Shown: piece by piece, positions 39,660-48,342 of the stretch
Numbering within the stretch: position 1 is the stretch's first letter
Layout of the letters: each line of letters starts with the position of its first letter
Assembly: GCA_002391235.1 (NCBI GenBank)
Contig: DGRX01000026.1
Location: forward strand, 67,251 to 122,090
Reading direction: 5' to 3'
Source: Treponema sp. UBA4377
Lineage (GTDB): Bacteria > Spirochaetota > Spirochaetia > Treponematales > Treponemataceae
Length of the DNA stretch: 54,840 nucleotides
The notes under the pieces: generated by a model
What the model was told of the DNA's origin: nothing
The model's input: the letters and a program-made list of their open reading frames with translations, nothing else
The model's database searches: none
Made by a program: the position numbers and the translations under genes

Positions 39660-42413
39660 ATGAAAGGACCTTTTAAATTTTTCGCGCTTTTTGCCTTGGC
39701 GCTGCCGCTCGCTCTCTGTTCGTGCGGAAACGTAAGCTCAAGCCCTTCGGTCGCTGACGGTAAATATTTGGTAAGATTCGACACCGACGGCGGAACTTTC
39801 GTGCAGTCTCAGACCGTTAAAAGAGGGGAAACGGCCGTCCGTCCGGAAGATCCAACAAAAGCCCCCTATCTCTTTTGCGGTTGGTACAAAAGCAACCTGT
39901 CAGAAGAGTTCGACTTTGAGGCGCCCATAAACTCTAGCGAAACAGTAAAGGCCATCTGGAAGTTTACGCCTCCCTCCGGCTGGCATTTAGTAATCTTCGA
40001 CACCGACGGCGGAACTGCCGTGCAGCCTTTGTACATTCAAGGCGGGAAAACTATAGGCAGGCCAACTGTCGACCCGACAAGAAGCGGCTATTCCTTTTGC
40101 GGTTGGTACAAAAGCGACCTGTCAGAAGAGTTCAACTTTGACGAGTCCATAACACAGGACACAAGGGTCAGGGCCAGGTGGAGCGGGCCGCGCAAGATTG
40201 TCTTTAACAATAACGGCGGCGAAGGAATCATGGCCGACCAAACGATTTCTCCGTGCGTAAGAACGCCCCTCAACGCGAACGCCTTTACATTGGCGGAACA
40301 TAAGTTTGTGGGCTGGGCGGACAGCGCGGACGGCGAAAAAATCTATGACGACAAGAGCGAGGTGACGATAGAAGCCGGCGAAGATCCTTTAAACTTGTAC
40401 GCTGTTTGGGAGTTGAAATTCAGGGAAAGCAAAAATAGCGTAGACACTGGAGACATCGCGGTCAGACGCGCGGACGGGACTATCCGATACGCGCCTGCCG
40501 GCGCGTGGCCGGATGCGGAATACCCGGGCTATTCAGGCTACGAGTCATTGGGCGTGTGCGTGAAAAGCGACTCCGCTGACAGCCCCTTTATGATAAACTT
40601 GACTCAAGAAAATTTGACTTGGGTGGACGCTGCTAGCAAGTATCCCGCGGACGGCTGGAGAGTCATCACAGAACTCCAAGCGCAAGACATTCACAATGGC
40701 AAGGAAGCGGTCAACAATAGCCTCGCAAAAATTGGCGCGACACAGCTGGATATGAGCGGCGGCTATTGGGTGGCTGAAAACAAAGTGTGTCGTTTTAACG
40801 ATGACTCCGTGACTGATCATAACGGCGAAGCCCTTGTTAGAGCTTATATGCCCCTAAAAAAAATCGGAAAGATCGCCTTCGAAAAGAGCGATGTGAGAGT
40901 AGCGTCCAACAACGACCCCTTCACCATCGCGCTTAGCAACAACGGCGACGGAGAGGTAACTTACTCTTCGTCCAATACAGGCGTGGCCACGGTGGACGCC
41001 GCTACAGGCGAAGTCACCATTGCGGAAGGCGTTCTAGAAGGAGAAACTGTCATCACCGCCACGGTGGAGGACTCGGCGGCATGGAGCTACGCCGCAAAGG
41101 AGGCAAGCTACACGTTGCATGTGGGAGAGGTTTGCAAAATAAACTATGCCGAATCCACGGTAAACAAGCTGCCCATAGACGAGCCATTCACAAACCCCCT
41201 CTCTAACAATGCGGAGGGAAGGATCACTTATTCCTCGTCCAATACAGGCGTGGCCACAGTGGACGCGACAGGAAAGATAACCATCACAGGAGTGGGAACG
41301 GCGACCATCACCGCCAGTGTGGCTGAAAGCGACGCCTGGGCCTACGCCAAAAAGACGGCAAGCTACACGCTAAATGTGGCAAAACATTCCGGAAGCGTCA
41401 GATACGCCACAACAGAGGTGAAAAAGCTGTTTAACGAAGATCCTTTCACCAACCCCATCACCCTCACAGGCGACGGAAACCTGTCCTACACGTCTTCAGA
41501 CGAGAGCGTAGCCACGGTGGACGCCGCTACAGGCAAAGTCACCATTGCGGAAGGCGTTCGAGAAGGAGGAGAAGGAGAAACTGTCATCACCGCCACGGTG
41601 GAGGACAGCGGAACCTGGGCCTACGCCACAAAGACGGCTAGATACACATTGAAGGTAGAAAAAATGAAAGGCATCTTAAAATACTCCACAACAAAAGTGG
41701 GAAAGACGCCCGATAACCCCTCCTTTACTAACGCGCTCACCCATGTAGGCAGCGGAAACCTGTCCTACACGTCTTCAAACGAGAGCGTGGCCACGGTGGA
41801 CGCCGCTACAGGCAAAGTCACCATCAAGGGAACAGGAGAGACTACCATCACCGCCACTGTAACAGAGACAGACGGCAGGTACGCCTACGACAATCATACG
41901 GCAAGCTACACGCTTGTGGTAAAGGAGCTGACATTCAAAAGCAAAGATGAAGTGGTCGCAGGAGACATAGCGGTGAGCGACGGAAAGTATGTTCCTGCCG
42001 AAAAATGGGAAGAGTATCTTTACTCACCTAACGGCTACGGGGCTAAGGGAGTGTGCGTGGACAGCAACTTCATGGTTAAAGTTCCGACCAGTATGGGTAC
42101 GCAGATGATAATTTGTGCAGATGCGGTTGACAAATTATTGAAGCCGGACGTCTACCACCTCCAACTTCCCACAATCGAGCAGTTTGGCAAGATTTATGAG
42201 AATCGGGATGCGATTAACACTAGCCTTCGTAAAATAAATGGGGCCCGTGTTATTGAAAATAATTTCCATTGGTCGAGAGACTTGCAAGAATCCACTCCCA
42301 AACCCTCTTTGAAAATTTATTATTTCGGCAGGGGGGGTCAAGCAACCGAAGTATCTCCTGGCAATACAAAATACAAAGGATATTGGTATATTCAAGTCCA
42401 AGATCTAAATTAG
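39660..42413 (+). CDS. Modular surface lipoprotein (InlB-type repeats, Ig-like repeats, Lcl-like domains)
   Basis: Start at 39660 follows AAGGAGG and gives 917 residues with signal peptide and lipobox LALCSC. Three InlB-type repeats come first (FDTDGGT to GWYKSNLSEEF; about 33-235), then a domain opening GDIAVRRADG (about 250-400), then four BIG2-like Ig repeats (YSSSNTGVATVDA; about 405-760), and finally a second GDIAVSDG domain (about 770-917). The GDIAV domains contain LPTIEQF/WRVITELQAQ-like stretches resembling Lcl/DUF1566 C-terminal domains. The gene lies opposite to and inside what is otherwise an ABC operon, with its own consensus promoter and terminator, suggesting insertion as a unit. 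Likely surface adhesin; ligand unknown. Confidence 0.85.
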   Translation: MKGPFKFFALFALALPLALCSCGNVSSSPSVADGKYLVRFDTDGGTFVQSQTVKRGETAVRPEDPTKAPYLFCGWYKSNLSEEFDFEAPINSSETVKAIWKFTPPSGWHLVIFDTDGGTAVQPLYIQGGKTIGRPTVDPTRSGYSFCGWYKSDLSEEFNFDESITQDTRVRARWSGPRKIVFNNNGGEGIMADQTISPCVRTPLNANAFTLAEHKFVGWADSADGEKIYDDKSEVTIEAGEDPLNLYAVWELKFRESKNSVDTGDIAVRRADGTIRYAPAGAWPDAEYPGYSGYESLGVCVKSDSADSPFMINLTQENLTWVDAASKYPADGWRVITELQAQDIHNGKEAVNNSLAKIGATQLDMSGGYWVAENKVCRFNDDSVTDHNGEALVRAYMPLKKIGKIAFEKSDVRVASNNDPFTIALSNNGDGEVTYSSSNTGVATVDAATGEVTIAEGVLEGETVITATVEDSAAWSYAAKEASYTLHVGEVCKINYAESTVNKLPIDEPFTNPLSNNAEGRITYSSSNTGVATVDATGKITITGVGTATITASVAESDAWAYAKKTASYTLNVAKHSGSVRYATTEVKKLFNEDPFTNPITLTGDGNLSYTSSDESVATVDAATGKVTIAEGVREGGEGETVITATVEDSGTWAYATKTARYTLKVEKMKGILKYSTTKVGKTPDNPSFTNALTHVGSGNLSYTSSNESVATVDAATGKVTIKGTGETTITATVTETDGRYAYDNHTASYTLVVKELTFKSKDEVVAGDIAVSDGKYVPAEKWEEYLYSPNGYGAKGVCVDSNFMVKVPTSMGTQMIICADAVDKLLKPDVYHLQLPTIEQFGKIYENRDAINTSLRKINGARVIENNFHWSRDLQESTPKPSLKIYYFGRGGQATEVSPGNTKYKGYWYIQVQDLN

Positions 42414-42429
42414 CGGCGGTTTCCGGCAG

Positions 42430-42464
42430 GGCAACTTCCCGCAAGGGAAGTTGCCTTTGCTTTT
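42430..42464 (+). terminator. Terminator of the lipoprotein gene
   Basis: GGCAACTTCCC, loop GCAA, GGGAAGTTGCC, then TTTGCTTTT; 11 perfect pairs, 16 bases after the stop codon. Confidence 0.9.
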
Positions 42465-42504
42465 GGCAGGACCGACAGTTTGACTTTCGTAATCGGTCCT
42501 TGCC
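42465..42504. repeat. Inverted repeat next to the ABC receptor stop codon
   Basis: GGCAGGACCGA (42465-42475) pairs with TCGGTCCTTGCC (42493-42504) with one bulged base and a 17-base loop. No T run follows on the minus strand, where it would lie just past the receptor gene. Confidence 0.6.
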
Positions 42505-42509
42505 CCTTC

Positions 42510-43457
42510 CTACTTAATCAAGTCGGCTGGAATCTCAATTCCCAATTCGTCGGCGACTTCCTTGTTGTAGCTAAAGTCGCACTTTTCCAAATACTGGATT
42601 GGCATGTCGGCCGGATTTTTTTTGTCCTTCAAAACCTCAACGGCCATCTTGGCTGTCTGCAAGCCAAGCTCGTAGTAGTTGATTCCGTAAGTGGCCAAGC
42701 CGCCGCCCTGAACCATTCCTTCCTCGCCGCAAATTACGGGAATCTTGTTGGGAGTGGTCACAAGCGCGACAGTCGCGAACGACGAGGCGATCATGTTGTC
42801 CGTGGGAGCGTAAATCGCGTCAACTTTTCCGACCAAGCTCTGCACTACTTGCTGAACTTCGTTTGTGTTTGAAACCGTGGCTTCAACAAAGTCAAGGCCT
42901 TCTTTTTGGCAAGCGGCCTCGGCAAGGTTGGCCTGGAAGCGGGAGTTCTCTTCGCTTGAGCAAAAGAGGATCGCGACTTTTTTTGCGGAAGGAACCAAGC
43001 GCTTGAGCAAGGCGATTTGCGCGGCGCAAGGAGTCAAGTCGGAAGTGCCGGAAACGTTGGTGCCAGGCTTTTCGTTTGACTCAACAAGCTGGGCCGTTTT
43101 GGGGTCCGTCACCGAAGAAACCAAAATCGGAATGTCGCTTGTCATGTTGGCCACAGCCTGAGCGGCCGGAGTGGCGATGGCGAAAATCAAGTCGCTCTGG
43201 TCGTTGACCAATTTTTGCGCGATGGTCACGCAGTTGGCCTGCTCGCCCTGGGCGTTCTCGTAGTCAATCTCAATGTTCTGTCCGTCAATGAAACCTGCGT
43301 CCTTAAGCCCGTCAACAAAGCCCTGATAGTTTTTGTCCAAGGCGGGGTGCTCCACCAATTGGATTACGCCGATTTTAATTTTTTTGTCTTTCTTTTGGCA
43401 AGAAGAGAACAAAGCCAACGCGGCAACCGCGGCCGCAAAAACGATGATTTTTTTCAT
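42510..43457 (-). CDS. ABC transporter substrate-binding lipoprotein (PF04392 type)
   Basis: Start at 43457 follows AAGGA and gives 315 residues with signal peptide and lipobox LFSSC. Two Rossmann-like lobes are visible: KIKIGVIQLVEHPALDKNYQGF, DLIFAIATPAAQAVANMT and PILVSSVTDPKTAQLV in the first, and KVAILFCSSEENS and DAIYAPTDNMIASS in the second; this is the pattern of the tryptophan/tyrosine-type binding proteins. It delivers substrate to the permease at 38441-39442. It follows Rpn copy 3 by 62 bases on the same strand. Confidence 0.9.
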   Translation of the reverse strand: MKKIIVFAAAVAALALFSSCQKKDKKIKIGVIQLVEHPALDKNYQGFVDGLKDAGFIDGQNIEIDYENAQGEQANCVTIAQKLVNDQSDLIFAIATPAAQAVANMTSDIPILVSSVTDPKTAQLVESNEKPGTNVSGTSDLTPCAAQIALLKRLVPSAKKVAILFCSSEENSRFQANLAEAACQKEGLDFVEATVSNTNEVQQVVQSLVGKVDAIYAPTDNMIASSFATVALVTTPNKIPVICGEEGMVQGGGLATYGINYYELGLQTAKMAVEVLKDKKNPADMPIQYLEKCDFSYNKEVADELGIEIPADLIK

Positions 43458-43519
43458 ATAATATTCCTTACTTTTATTAAAAAAGTGAAGCATATTTTAA
43501 TGAATTTGAGGAAAGAATT

Positions 43520-44344
43520 CTAGCGCTTTTGTTGGAGTTGAAGGACTTGCTCCACGGAAAGGCCTGTGATTTGCGCGACTTGCTCGATGGTTCCAACTTT
43601 TAAATTCAGCATATTCCGCGCGGCTTCAACGGCTTTGGCTTGGGCGCCTATAGCAATGCCTTCTCTCTCTCCAATTTTCATCATGTCTCTGTCATGCAAA
43701 TTCATGGCTAGATATTCCCTCTTGAATTTTTCGTTTGCGCGCGCTTTGACCACAAAGTCCTCCAACCGCCTTGCAAAAGAATCCTCGCCGGGCTCGTTGG
43801 TTTGGATGAATCTCAAAAGCGCTCGGACTTTTGGATCCTCGGCCTTTTCATACGCGCTTGCATTATATATTATTTTTAGGCATTTGTCATCCAAATTCAC
43901 CAAAGAGTTCTCGGCGCAAATGTTGCGGAACGTGTAGCGATAAAGGCCACGCCCCTGTTTCTTTTCATCGCGAAACGGATCGAACTTGCAGATGAACAGA
44001 ATGTAGCTGTCCTTTAGCTCTGTGTAGTCCTCTCCCTTCATGAGGCTGTCGATGTCCACCATGCTTTGGTAGTAACGGGTTCGCTTGCCAAGCGCGTCCA
44101 TATCGTAGGTTTGCAGCTCCACGTCAATGATTTTGTCCTCGTCCTTTAGGTACACATCAAGGCGAACTCCCTTTGTCGCGTAGTATGGCGCGATCTTTTT
44201 TTCAAGTTTTGGGTACTTTACGCTTTTTACGCGCACGCCCAAAAGCCGCTCCACCAACTCCGCGCTGACTTCCGGGTTTTTCATGACGGCCTGAAACATT
44301 CCGTCGTCCGCAAAGTTCAATTCTTCAAATGGCTTTCTTGCCAT
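43520..44344 (-). CDS. Rpn-family / PD-(D/E)XK nuclease family transposase-like protein (copy 3)
   Basis: The 274-residue protein is a close relative of copy 1: FADDGMFQAVMKNPEVSAELVERLLG at the N-terminus split around, GVRLDVYLKDEDKIIDVELQ as the nuclease core (Asp about 74, Glu about 87), TRYYQSMVDIDSL, then the C-terminal module AQAKAVEAARNMLNLK and GLSVEQVLQLQ. AAGGAGG precedes the ATG. An in-frame ATG at 43705 has AGAGGG 11 bases upstream and would give the 61-residue C-terminal part. The DNA at 43608-43648 is nearly identical to that of copy 2 although the N-terminal halves belong to different branches. Confidence 0.87.
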   Translation of the reverse strand: MARKPFEELNFADDGMFQAVMKNPEVSAELVERLLGVRVKSVKYPKLEKKIAPYYATKGVRLDVYLKDEDKIIDVELQTYDMDALGKRTRYYQSMVDIDSLMKGEDYTELKDSYILFICKFDPFRDEKKQGRGLYRYTFRNICAENSLVNLDDKCLKIIYNASAYEKAEDPKVRALLRFIQTNEPGEDSFARRLEDFVVKARANEKFKREYLAMNLHDRDMMKIGEREGIAIGAQAKAVEAARNMLNLKVGTIEQVAQITGLSVEQVLQLQQKR

Positions 44345-44671
44345 AATTCCTCCTTAAAGCGCGGCCTGATTTTTTTCCGCCGCAACTATAAGGTAGGAAT
44401 TTTTTTCAAGAATTTAGTCTTTTTTTGAGGAAATCGTAAAAAAGTTTTAGTTATTTTTGCAAGGAAGGCTCGCGCTTTGTATGGGGAAGGGCGGAAAGCA
44501 GCAAAACGGCGGCGCTATCAGCCAACAAACTACTTTCTGGCCACAATAACCATCGTTGACATATTCTGATTGTATGGCTCGAAGTTATAGCCGCCGTATT
44601 GCCAGTTGTCCGCGCGAGCGGACACGTAAATATTACCACTAGCAAAACGGCGGCGTGACTAGCCAGACAAT
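44345..44671 (-). pseudogene. Gene-free stretch with a remnant 3' end of a second methyltransferase
   Basis: Positions 44530-44598 (minus) encode YGGYNFEPYNQNMSTMVIVARK and a stop, nearly identical to the last 22 residues of the intact methyltransferase (YGGFNFEPYN and on). The similarity continues about 30 bases past the stop (44500 onward versus 44641 onward), so about 100 bp are duplicated at a spacing of about 141 bp; synonymous codon changes show the copies are not recent. Between them is a hairpin TGTCCGC/GCGGACA (44607-44624). The part nearest 44345 holds only the upstream region of Rpn copy 3, with ATTCTTGA and ACCTTATA on the minus strand (about 44385-44415). Confidence 0.7.
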
Positions 44672-45421
44672 TTACTTTCTCGCAACTATGACCATAGTAC
44701 TCATATTCTGATTGTAAGGCTCAAAGTTAAAGCCGCCGTATATCTCCCCGCTCTTAAAGCCGCTTGCTAAAATCAGGCGCTTAAGTTCCACCGCGCTGTA
44801 GAGGCGCTGGACAAATTCGTGCTCGATGCGGCCGCCGTCCTTTCCCAACAAAATCCACTTGGAGCGGAGGCCTTCCCACGCGCCTTCAACGCTAAACTGG
44901 GTCAGCACCGTCATGCCGGCGCGCTCAAACCATTCGCCTTCGGTCCAGAACTTAATCGCGGTTTCGCGGCTGACGCATTCCAAGATAAAAAAGCCGCCGT
45001 CCTTAACGCAGTCGGCGATATGGCGCAAGATTTGAATGTCCTCTTCTATTGTGTCGCAGTAGCCAAAGGAAGTGTAAAGATTTATGGCGGCGTCAAATTT
45101 CTTTTTGCTGGTGAATGTCCTAAGGTCGTCTTTTATCCATTCGATTTTGACGCCCTCGTCGGCGGCGCTTTCCTTTGCCGCGTCAAGTTCCGACTGAATC
45201 AAGTCAACGCCGGTGACTTTTAGGCCGCGCAAGGCAAGCTCGATGCTGATTCTTCCCGGACCGCAGCCCGCGTCCAAAACGCTCGCCCCTTTTGAAAGGC
45301 CCGCGATTTTGCAAACCGCTTCCGCCACGCCCGGAGCCTCCGCCCACTTTGGCGCGTCAAACATAATCGGCCCGTAATTTTTCCAAAAAGACTCGTTTTC
45401 AAACCAAGAGCGTTCCGCCAT
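44672..45421 (-). CDS. Class I SAM-dependent methyltransferase
   Basis: The 249-residue protein has motif I VLDAGCGPGRISIELA (about 48-63), the acidic loop VTGVDLIQSELD, and DAAINLYTSFGYCD where motif IV would be, followed by GGFFILECVSRE. This is the Methyltransf_25/11 fold used for small molecules or cofactors. No membrane segment. Target unknown. A degraded second copy of its 3' end lies just downstream. Confidence 0.9.
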   Translation of the reverse strand: MAERSWFENESFWKNYGPIMFDAPKWAEAPGVAEAVCKIAGLSKGASVLDAGCGPGRISIELALRGLKVTGVDLIQSELDAAKESAADEGVKIEWIKDDLRTFTSKKKFDAAINLYTSFGYCDTIEEDIQILRHIADCVKDGGFFILECVSRETAIKFWTEGEWFERAGMTVLTQFSVEGAWEGLRSKWILLGKDGGRIEHEFVQRLYSAVELKRLILASGFKSGEIYGGFNFEPYNQNMSTMVIVARK

Positions 45422-45485
45422 AAGACCTCCCCCGTAAATTATTTGTAATATTATAGCGCGGTTGCCGCGTTTTTTCCAGCAAAAG

Positions 45486-46754
45486 CTAAAAGCTCGCGCC
45501 GCCCGAAAAGCTGTACTGGAATCGCTTTTCGTTTACGTTGTAGGACGCGCCCATCGCAAATGCTGGAAAGGCAAGCTTAGCCAAATAAAGGCGCACGCCC
45601 GCCTCTGGGCCTGAGCAAACATAAACCGAATTGTTCAGCTCGCGGGTCACGGCCAACTCGTAAAGACCGTAGACGGAAAGAATTCCAAATTTTGCTTTTA
45701 TCACCGCAGCCTCAAAGCCCGCCAAAGCGCCAAAAATTTGGTCGGTCATAAAGGCGCTCGGAAGCAGCGTCACGCCGGACTTTCCGCGGCCCACATAGTT
45801 TGTCTTTAAAAGATTGTTTGAAACAAATCCGCGAACGCCGCCTACAAGGCGGACGCGGCCGCAAATCGGCTTTTGGACCTCGCCGGCAAAGGAAAGCGTT
45901 TGAGCAAAGGTTTGCTCGGCTACGTCGGAAAACAAAAACTCTCCGCCAACGCTAAGAGAATTCACGCTCAAAAAATATCCGTTCCATGACGACGACGAAA
46001 TTCCGCAGGAAGCGTCAACGCTCCACTGATTGCGCCTTTGGACTTGCGGCGAATCCAGAGGATTAAGGAACGAATAGCCCGCGCCAAAACTCGCGCTCAT
46101 AAAGCTCGTTGGCTTTAGCAAAAGGCGCGCCCGCGTTCCAACAAAAACGCTTTCGTAGCCAAAGACTTTGTAGTTTTTTGAATTGGCAAAATCATGCTTG
46201 CCTTTTGAAAAATTTCCAGAAACAGAAAAGCCAAGCTCTCCTTTTTTTACAGGCGGCCTTTGGAAAATTCCTACAGCCATTCCGCCGTTTGAAGAATACA
46301 TGCCTCCAATGGCCGCCATGCAATGCATGCCAAGCGCGTTCATGTCCATTACAAAAAGGCCAAAGCCGTAACTGTCGCCGGTGTAGTAGCCAATCGGCAT
46401 CGGCAAAATCGTCCACTTTTCCTTGAACGAAATGTCAACCGCGGCGCTTGTGTCGTCCAGCGGCCGAGCGCTTACCTTTATTTGGTCAAACAAATTTTGC
46501 GCCTGCAAAACCGTTTCTATCGCCTTTAAATTTTGCTCGGACGCGGGCTTTTTCAAAAAGTCGTGCAGGATTCCGTCCATGTAGGATCTCTTTGTTCGCT
46601 TTAATCCGTCTATTTCAAATTGAACGATTGAAAGCGCCGAAAAATCTTGCGCCGCGCTTTTTGGGCTTTGAAGCGCGCCGTCTTCCTGGCAAAAAAGATT
46701 TGCCGACATAAAAAAAGAAAAGATTAAAAACAAAAACGCGCTTCTTATTTTCAT
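45486..46754 (-). CDS. Outer-membrane beta-barrel protein with N-terminal POTRA-like domain
   Basis: Start at 46754 (ATG) is preferred to a TTG one codon upstream; neither has a Shine-Dalgarno sequence. The 422-residue protein has a signal peptide (to about NLFCQ), one POTRA-like unit (IVQFEIDGLKRTKRSYMDGIL to VDISFKEKW, about 42-118) and about 12 or more amphipathic strands ending in SFSGGASF with terminal Phe. This resembles a short Omp85/BamA-related barrel. It lies 22 bases after the histidine kinase gene and is probably transcribed with it, which suggests envelope control by that system. Confidence 0.75.
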   Translation of the reverse strand: MKIRSAFLFLIFSFFMSANLFCQEDGALQSPKSAAQDFSALSIVQFEIDGLKRTKRSYMDGILHDFLKKPASEQNLKAIETVLQAQNLFDQIKVSARPLDDTSAAVDISFKEKWTILPMPIGYYTGDSYGFGLFVMDMNALGMHCMAAIGGMYSSNGGMAVGIFQRPPVKKGELGFSVSGNFSKGKHDFANSKNYKVFGYESVFVGTRARLLLKPTSFMSASFGAGYSFLNPLDSPQVQRRNQWSVDASCGISSSSWNGYFLSVNSLSVGGEFLFSDVAEQTFAQTLSFAGEVQKPICGRVRLVGGVRGFVSNNLLKTNYVGRGKSGVTLLPSAFMTDQIFGALAGFEAAVIKAKFGILSVYGLYELAVTRELNNSVYVCSGPEAGVRLYLAKLAFPAFAMGASYNVNEKRFQYSFSGGASF

Positions 46755-46776
46755 CAATTAAATAGTTTACATTTTT

Positions 46777-48342
46777 TCACTGCAATTTACAAGTGAACTT
46801 TGAGCCAGGCCATTTTGGATCGCGCGGCTCTCCGCCAAAGTCGACATCTACAGGACTTTGCGCCGACAAATGGAAATTATGGCGGGCGGCGATTTCGCGG
46901 GCAATCGCAAGGCCCAAACCGCTTCCCTCCTTGTTCCTAGCCGAAGAATCTTTTTTAAAGCGGTCAAAAACATGCGGCAAGTCCTCCGCGCTGATTCCGC
47001 ATCCGCCGTCGATTACCGCAATCTCGTCGTCGCCGATTTTCATCACAACCTCGCCGCCCTCAGGCGAAAACTTTACGGCGTTGTCCAAAATCGTCATGAA
47101 CATTTGGCGAACGCGGCCTGAGTCTCCTTGGATTATTTTTTGGCCTTCAGTCCGTTCAATTTTTATCGAAACGTTTTTTGCGGCGGCCGCTTTTTGAATC
47201 GCGCGGGCGGCTTCGCAGGCTGCTTCCTTTATGTCAAAAGGCTCGCTTTCGATTTTAAAGCCAACTGTTTGCAAGCGGCTAAGTTCCAGCAAATCGTTTA
47301 CCAAGCGCTGCAAGTGAATCGTTTCCTTTAGCATTTGCCCTTGATATTCGGCAACGTCATTTGCAGAAGAAATCACGCCGTCAACAAGAGCCTCAAGCGA
47401 GCCGCGAATGACTGTCACCGGCGTCCGCAATTCGTGCGAAACATTTGCGATAAAGTCGCGGCGTATCTTTTCCAAGCGAGCGCTTTCTTCGCTAGCGTCC
47501 TTAAGCTGAACGGCGAGCGCGTCAAGCGTGGCGGCAAGCTCGCCCAACTCGTTTTTGTCGGCGACGCCTGTTTTTATTGAATAGTTTCCCTTGGCCAATT
47601 CTTTCGCCGCGCCGTTCATTTTTTCTATCGGCCTTGTGAAGGAACGGCTCAAAAGCGCCGCGGCCAAAAGGGCAAGCAAAAAAGCGCAAGCCGCGCTGGC
47701 GGCTAAAAGACGCACGCTTTGCAAAATCGCCCCCCGCAAGCCCACAATCGGCGAATGTAAAAGCAAAACCCAAACAATCTTTTCGCCGCCGCGCTCATAA
47801 ACCGGCGTGGCCGCGGTAAGGGATTTTATTTCCAAAACAGGATTAAAAACTTCGGTCACGGACGCTTCGCCCGCAAAGGCTTTTTTTAGCACCTCGTCCG
47901 CGCCCGGCGGCAATTTTGTTTCTTCCATCGGCCGCGGCGCGTTTTGGCCTTGCAAAGGATTTTCATTTCGCGGCGCGTTTTGGTCTTGCAAAGAATTTTT
48001 GTCGCGAGCCGGCCTCGGCGGTATTCCGTGCCCTGCCATCGTGACGACGTTCATCTTTTGGTCGATAAGCCACACGTCGGCCAAAGAAATTTCATGCAAG
48101 TTGCGAATCGCGAAAATCGGATTTCGCCTATGGTTCCCAGAAGACATTTCGTAAATGCGCGAAAGGGTTCTGGACATTACTTGCGCCCGCCGCGTCAAAT
48201 CGTTTTTAAAGATGGCCGTCGTATGGCGCGCGATTAAAAAACAAAACAAGCCGCCTGTCACCGCCGTGGCCAACAAAAGCGCCGTCAAGAAAAACAAAAA
48301 AAGTTTTACGGAGATTTTCGCCTTTAAAATCCTAGCTTTCAA
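46777..48342 (-). CDS. HAMP sensor histidine kinase
   Basis: Start is taken as TTG at 48342 (521 residues), overlapping the regulator gene by 11 bases, with GGGG seven to ten bases upstream; the longer open frame runs antisense-like through the regulator gene. Membrane segments lie at about 10-33 and 200-222 with a periplasmic sensor between, then HAMP, the H-box FIANVSHELRTPVTVIRG, N-box TILDNAVKFSP, G1 VIDGGCGIS and G2 GSGLGLAIA. All catalytic boxes are intact. The sensor domain contains DKNSLQDQNAPRNENPLQGQ, two in-frame copies of the dispersed repeat. Partner is the OmpR-type regulator upstream; signal unknown. Confidence 0.92.
   Translation of the reverse strand: MKARILKAKISVKLFLFFLTALLLATAVTGGLFCFLIARHTTAIFKNDLTRRAQVMSRTLSRIYEMSSGNHRRNPIFAIRNLHEISLADVWLIDQKMNVVTMAGHGIPPRPARDKNSLQDQNAPRNENPLQGQNAPRPMEETKLPPGADEVLKKAFAGEASVTEVFNPVLEIKSLTAATPVYERGGEKIVWVLLLHSPIVGLRGAILQSVRLLAASAACAFLLALLAAALLSRSFTRPIEKMNGAAKELAKGNYSIKTGVADKNELGELAATLDALAVQLKDASEESARLEKIRRDFIANVSHELRTPVTVIRGSLEALVDGVISSANDVAEYQGQMLKETIHLQRLVNDLLELSRLQTVGFKIESEPFDIKEAACEAARAIQKAAAAKNVSIKIERTEGQKIIQGDSGRVRQMFMTILDNAVKFSPEGGEVVMKIGDDEIAVIDGGCGISAEDLPHVFDRFKKDSSARNKEGSGLGLAIAREIAARHNFHLSAQSPVDVDFGGEPRDPKWPGSKFTCKLQ
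47931..48003 (-). repeat. Two in-frame dispersed-repeat copies in the histidine kinase
   Basis: TTTGCAAGACCAAAACGCGC (within 47971-48003) and TTTGCAAGGCCAAAACGCGC (within 47931-47967). They differ at one base over 24 and sit in the periplasmic sensor domain. Confidence 0.85.

Noticed and set aside
44451..44645. Small open frame on the minus strand in the methyltransferase spacer
   Set aside because: It is in a different frame from the methyltransferase remnant and has no family resemblance or ribosome binding site.
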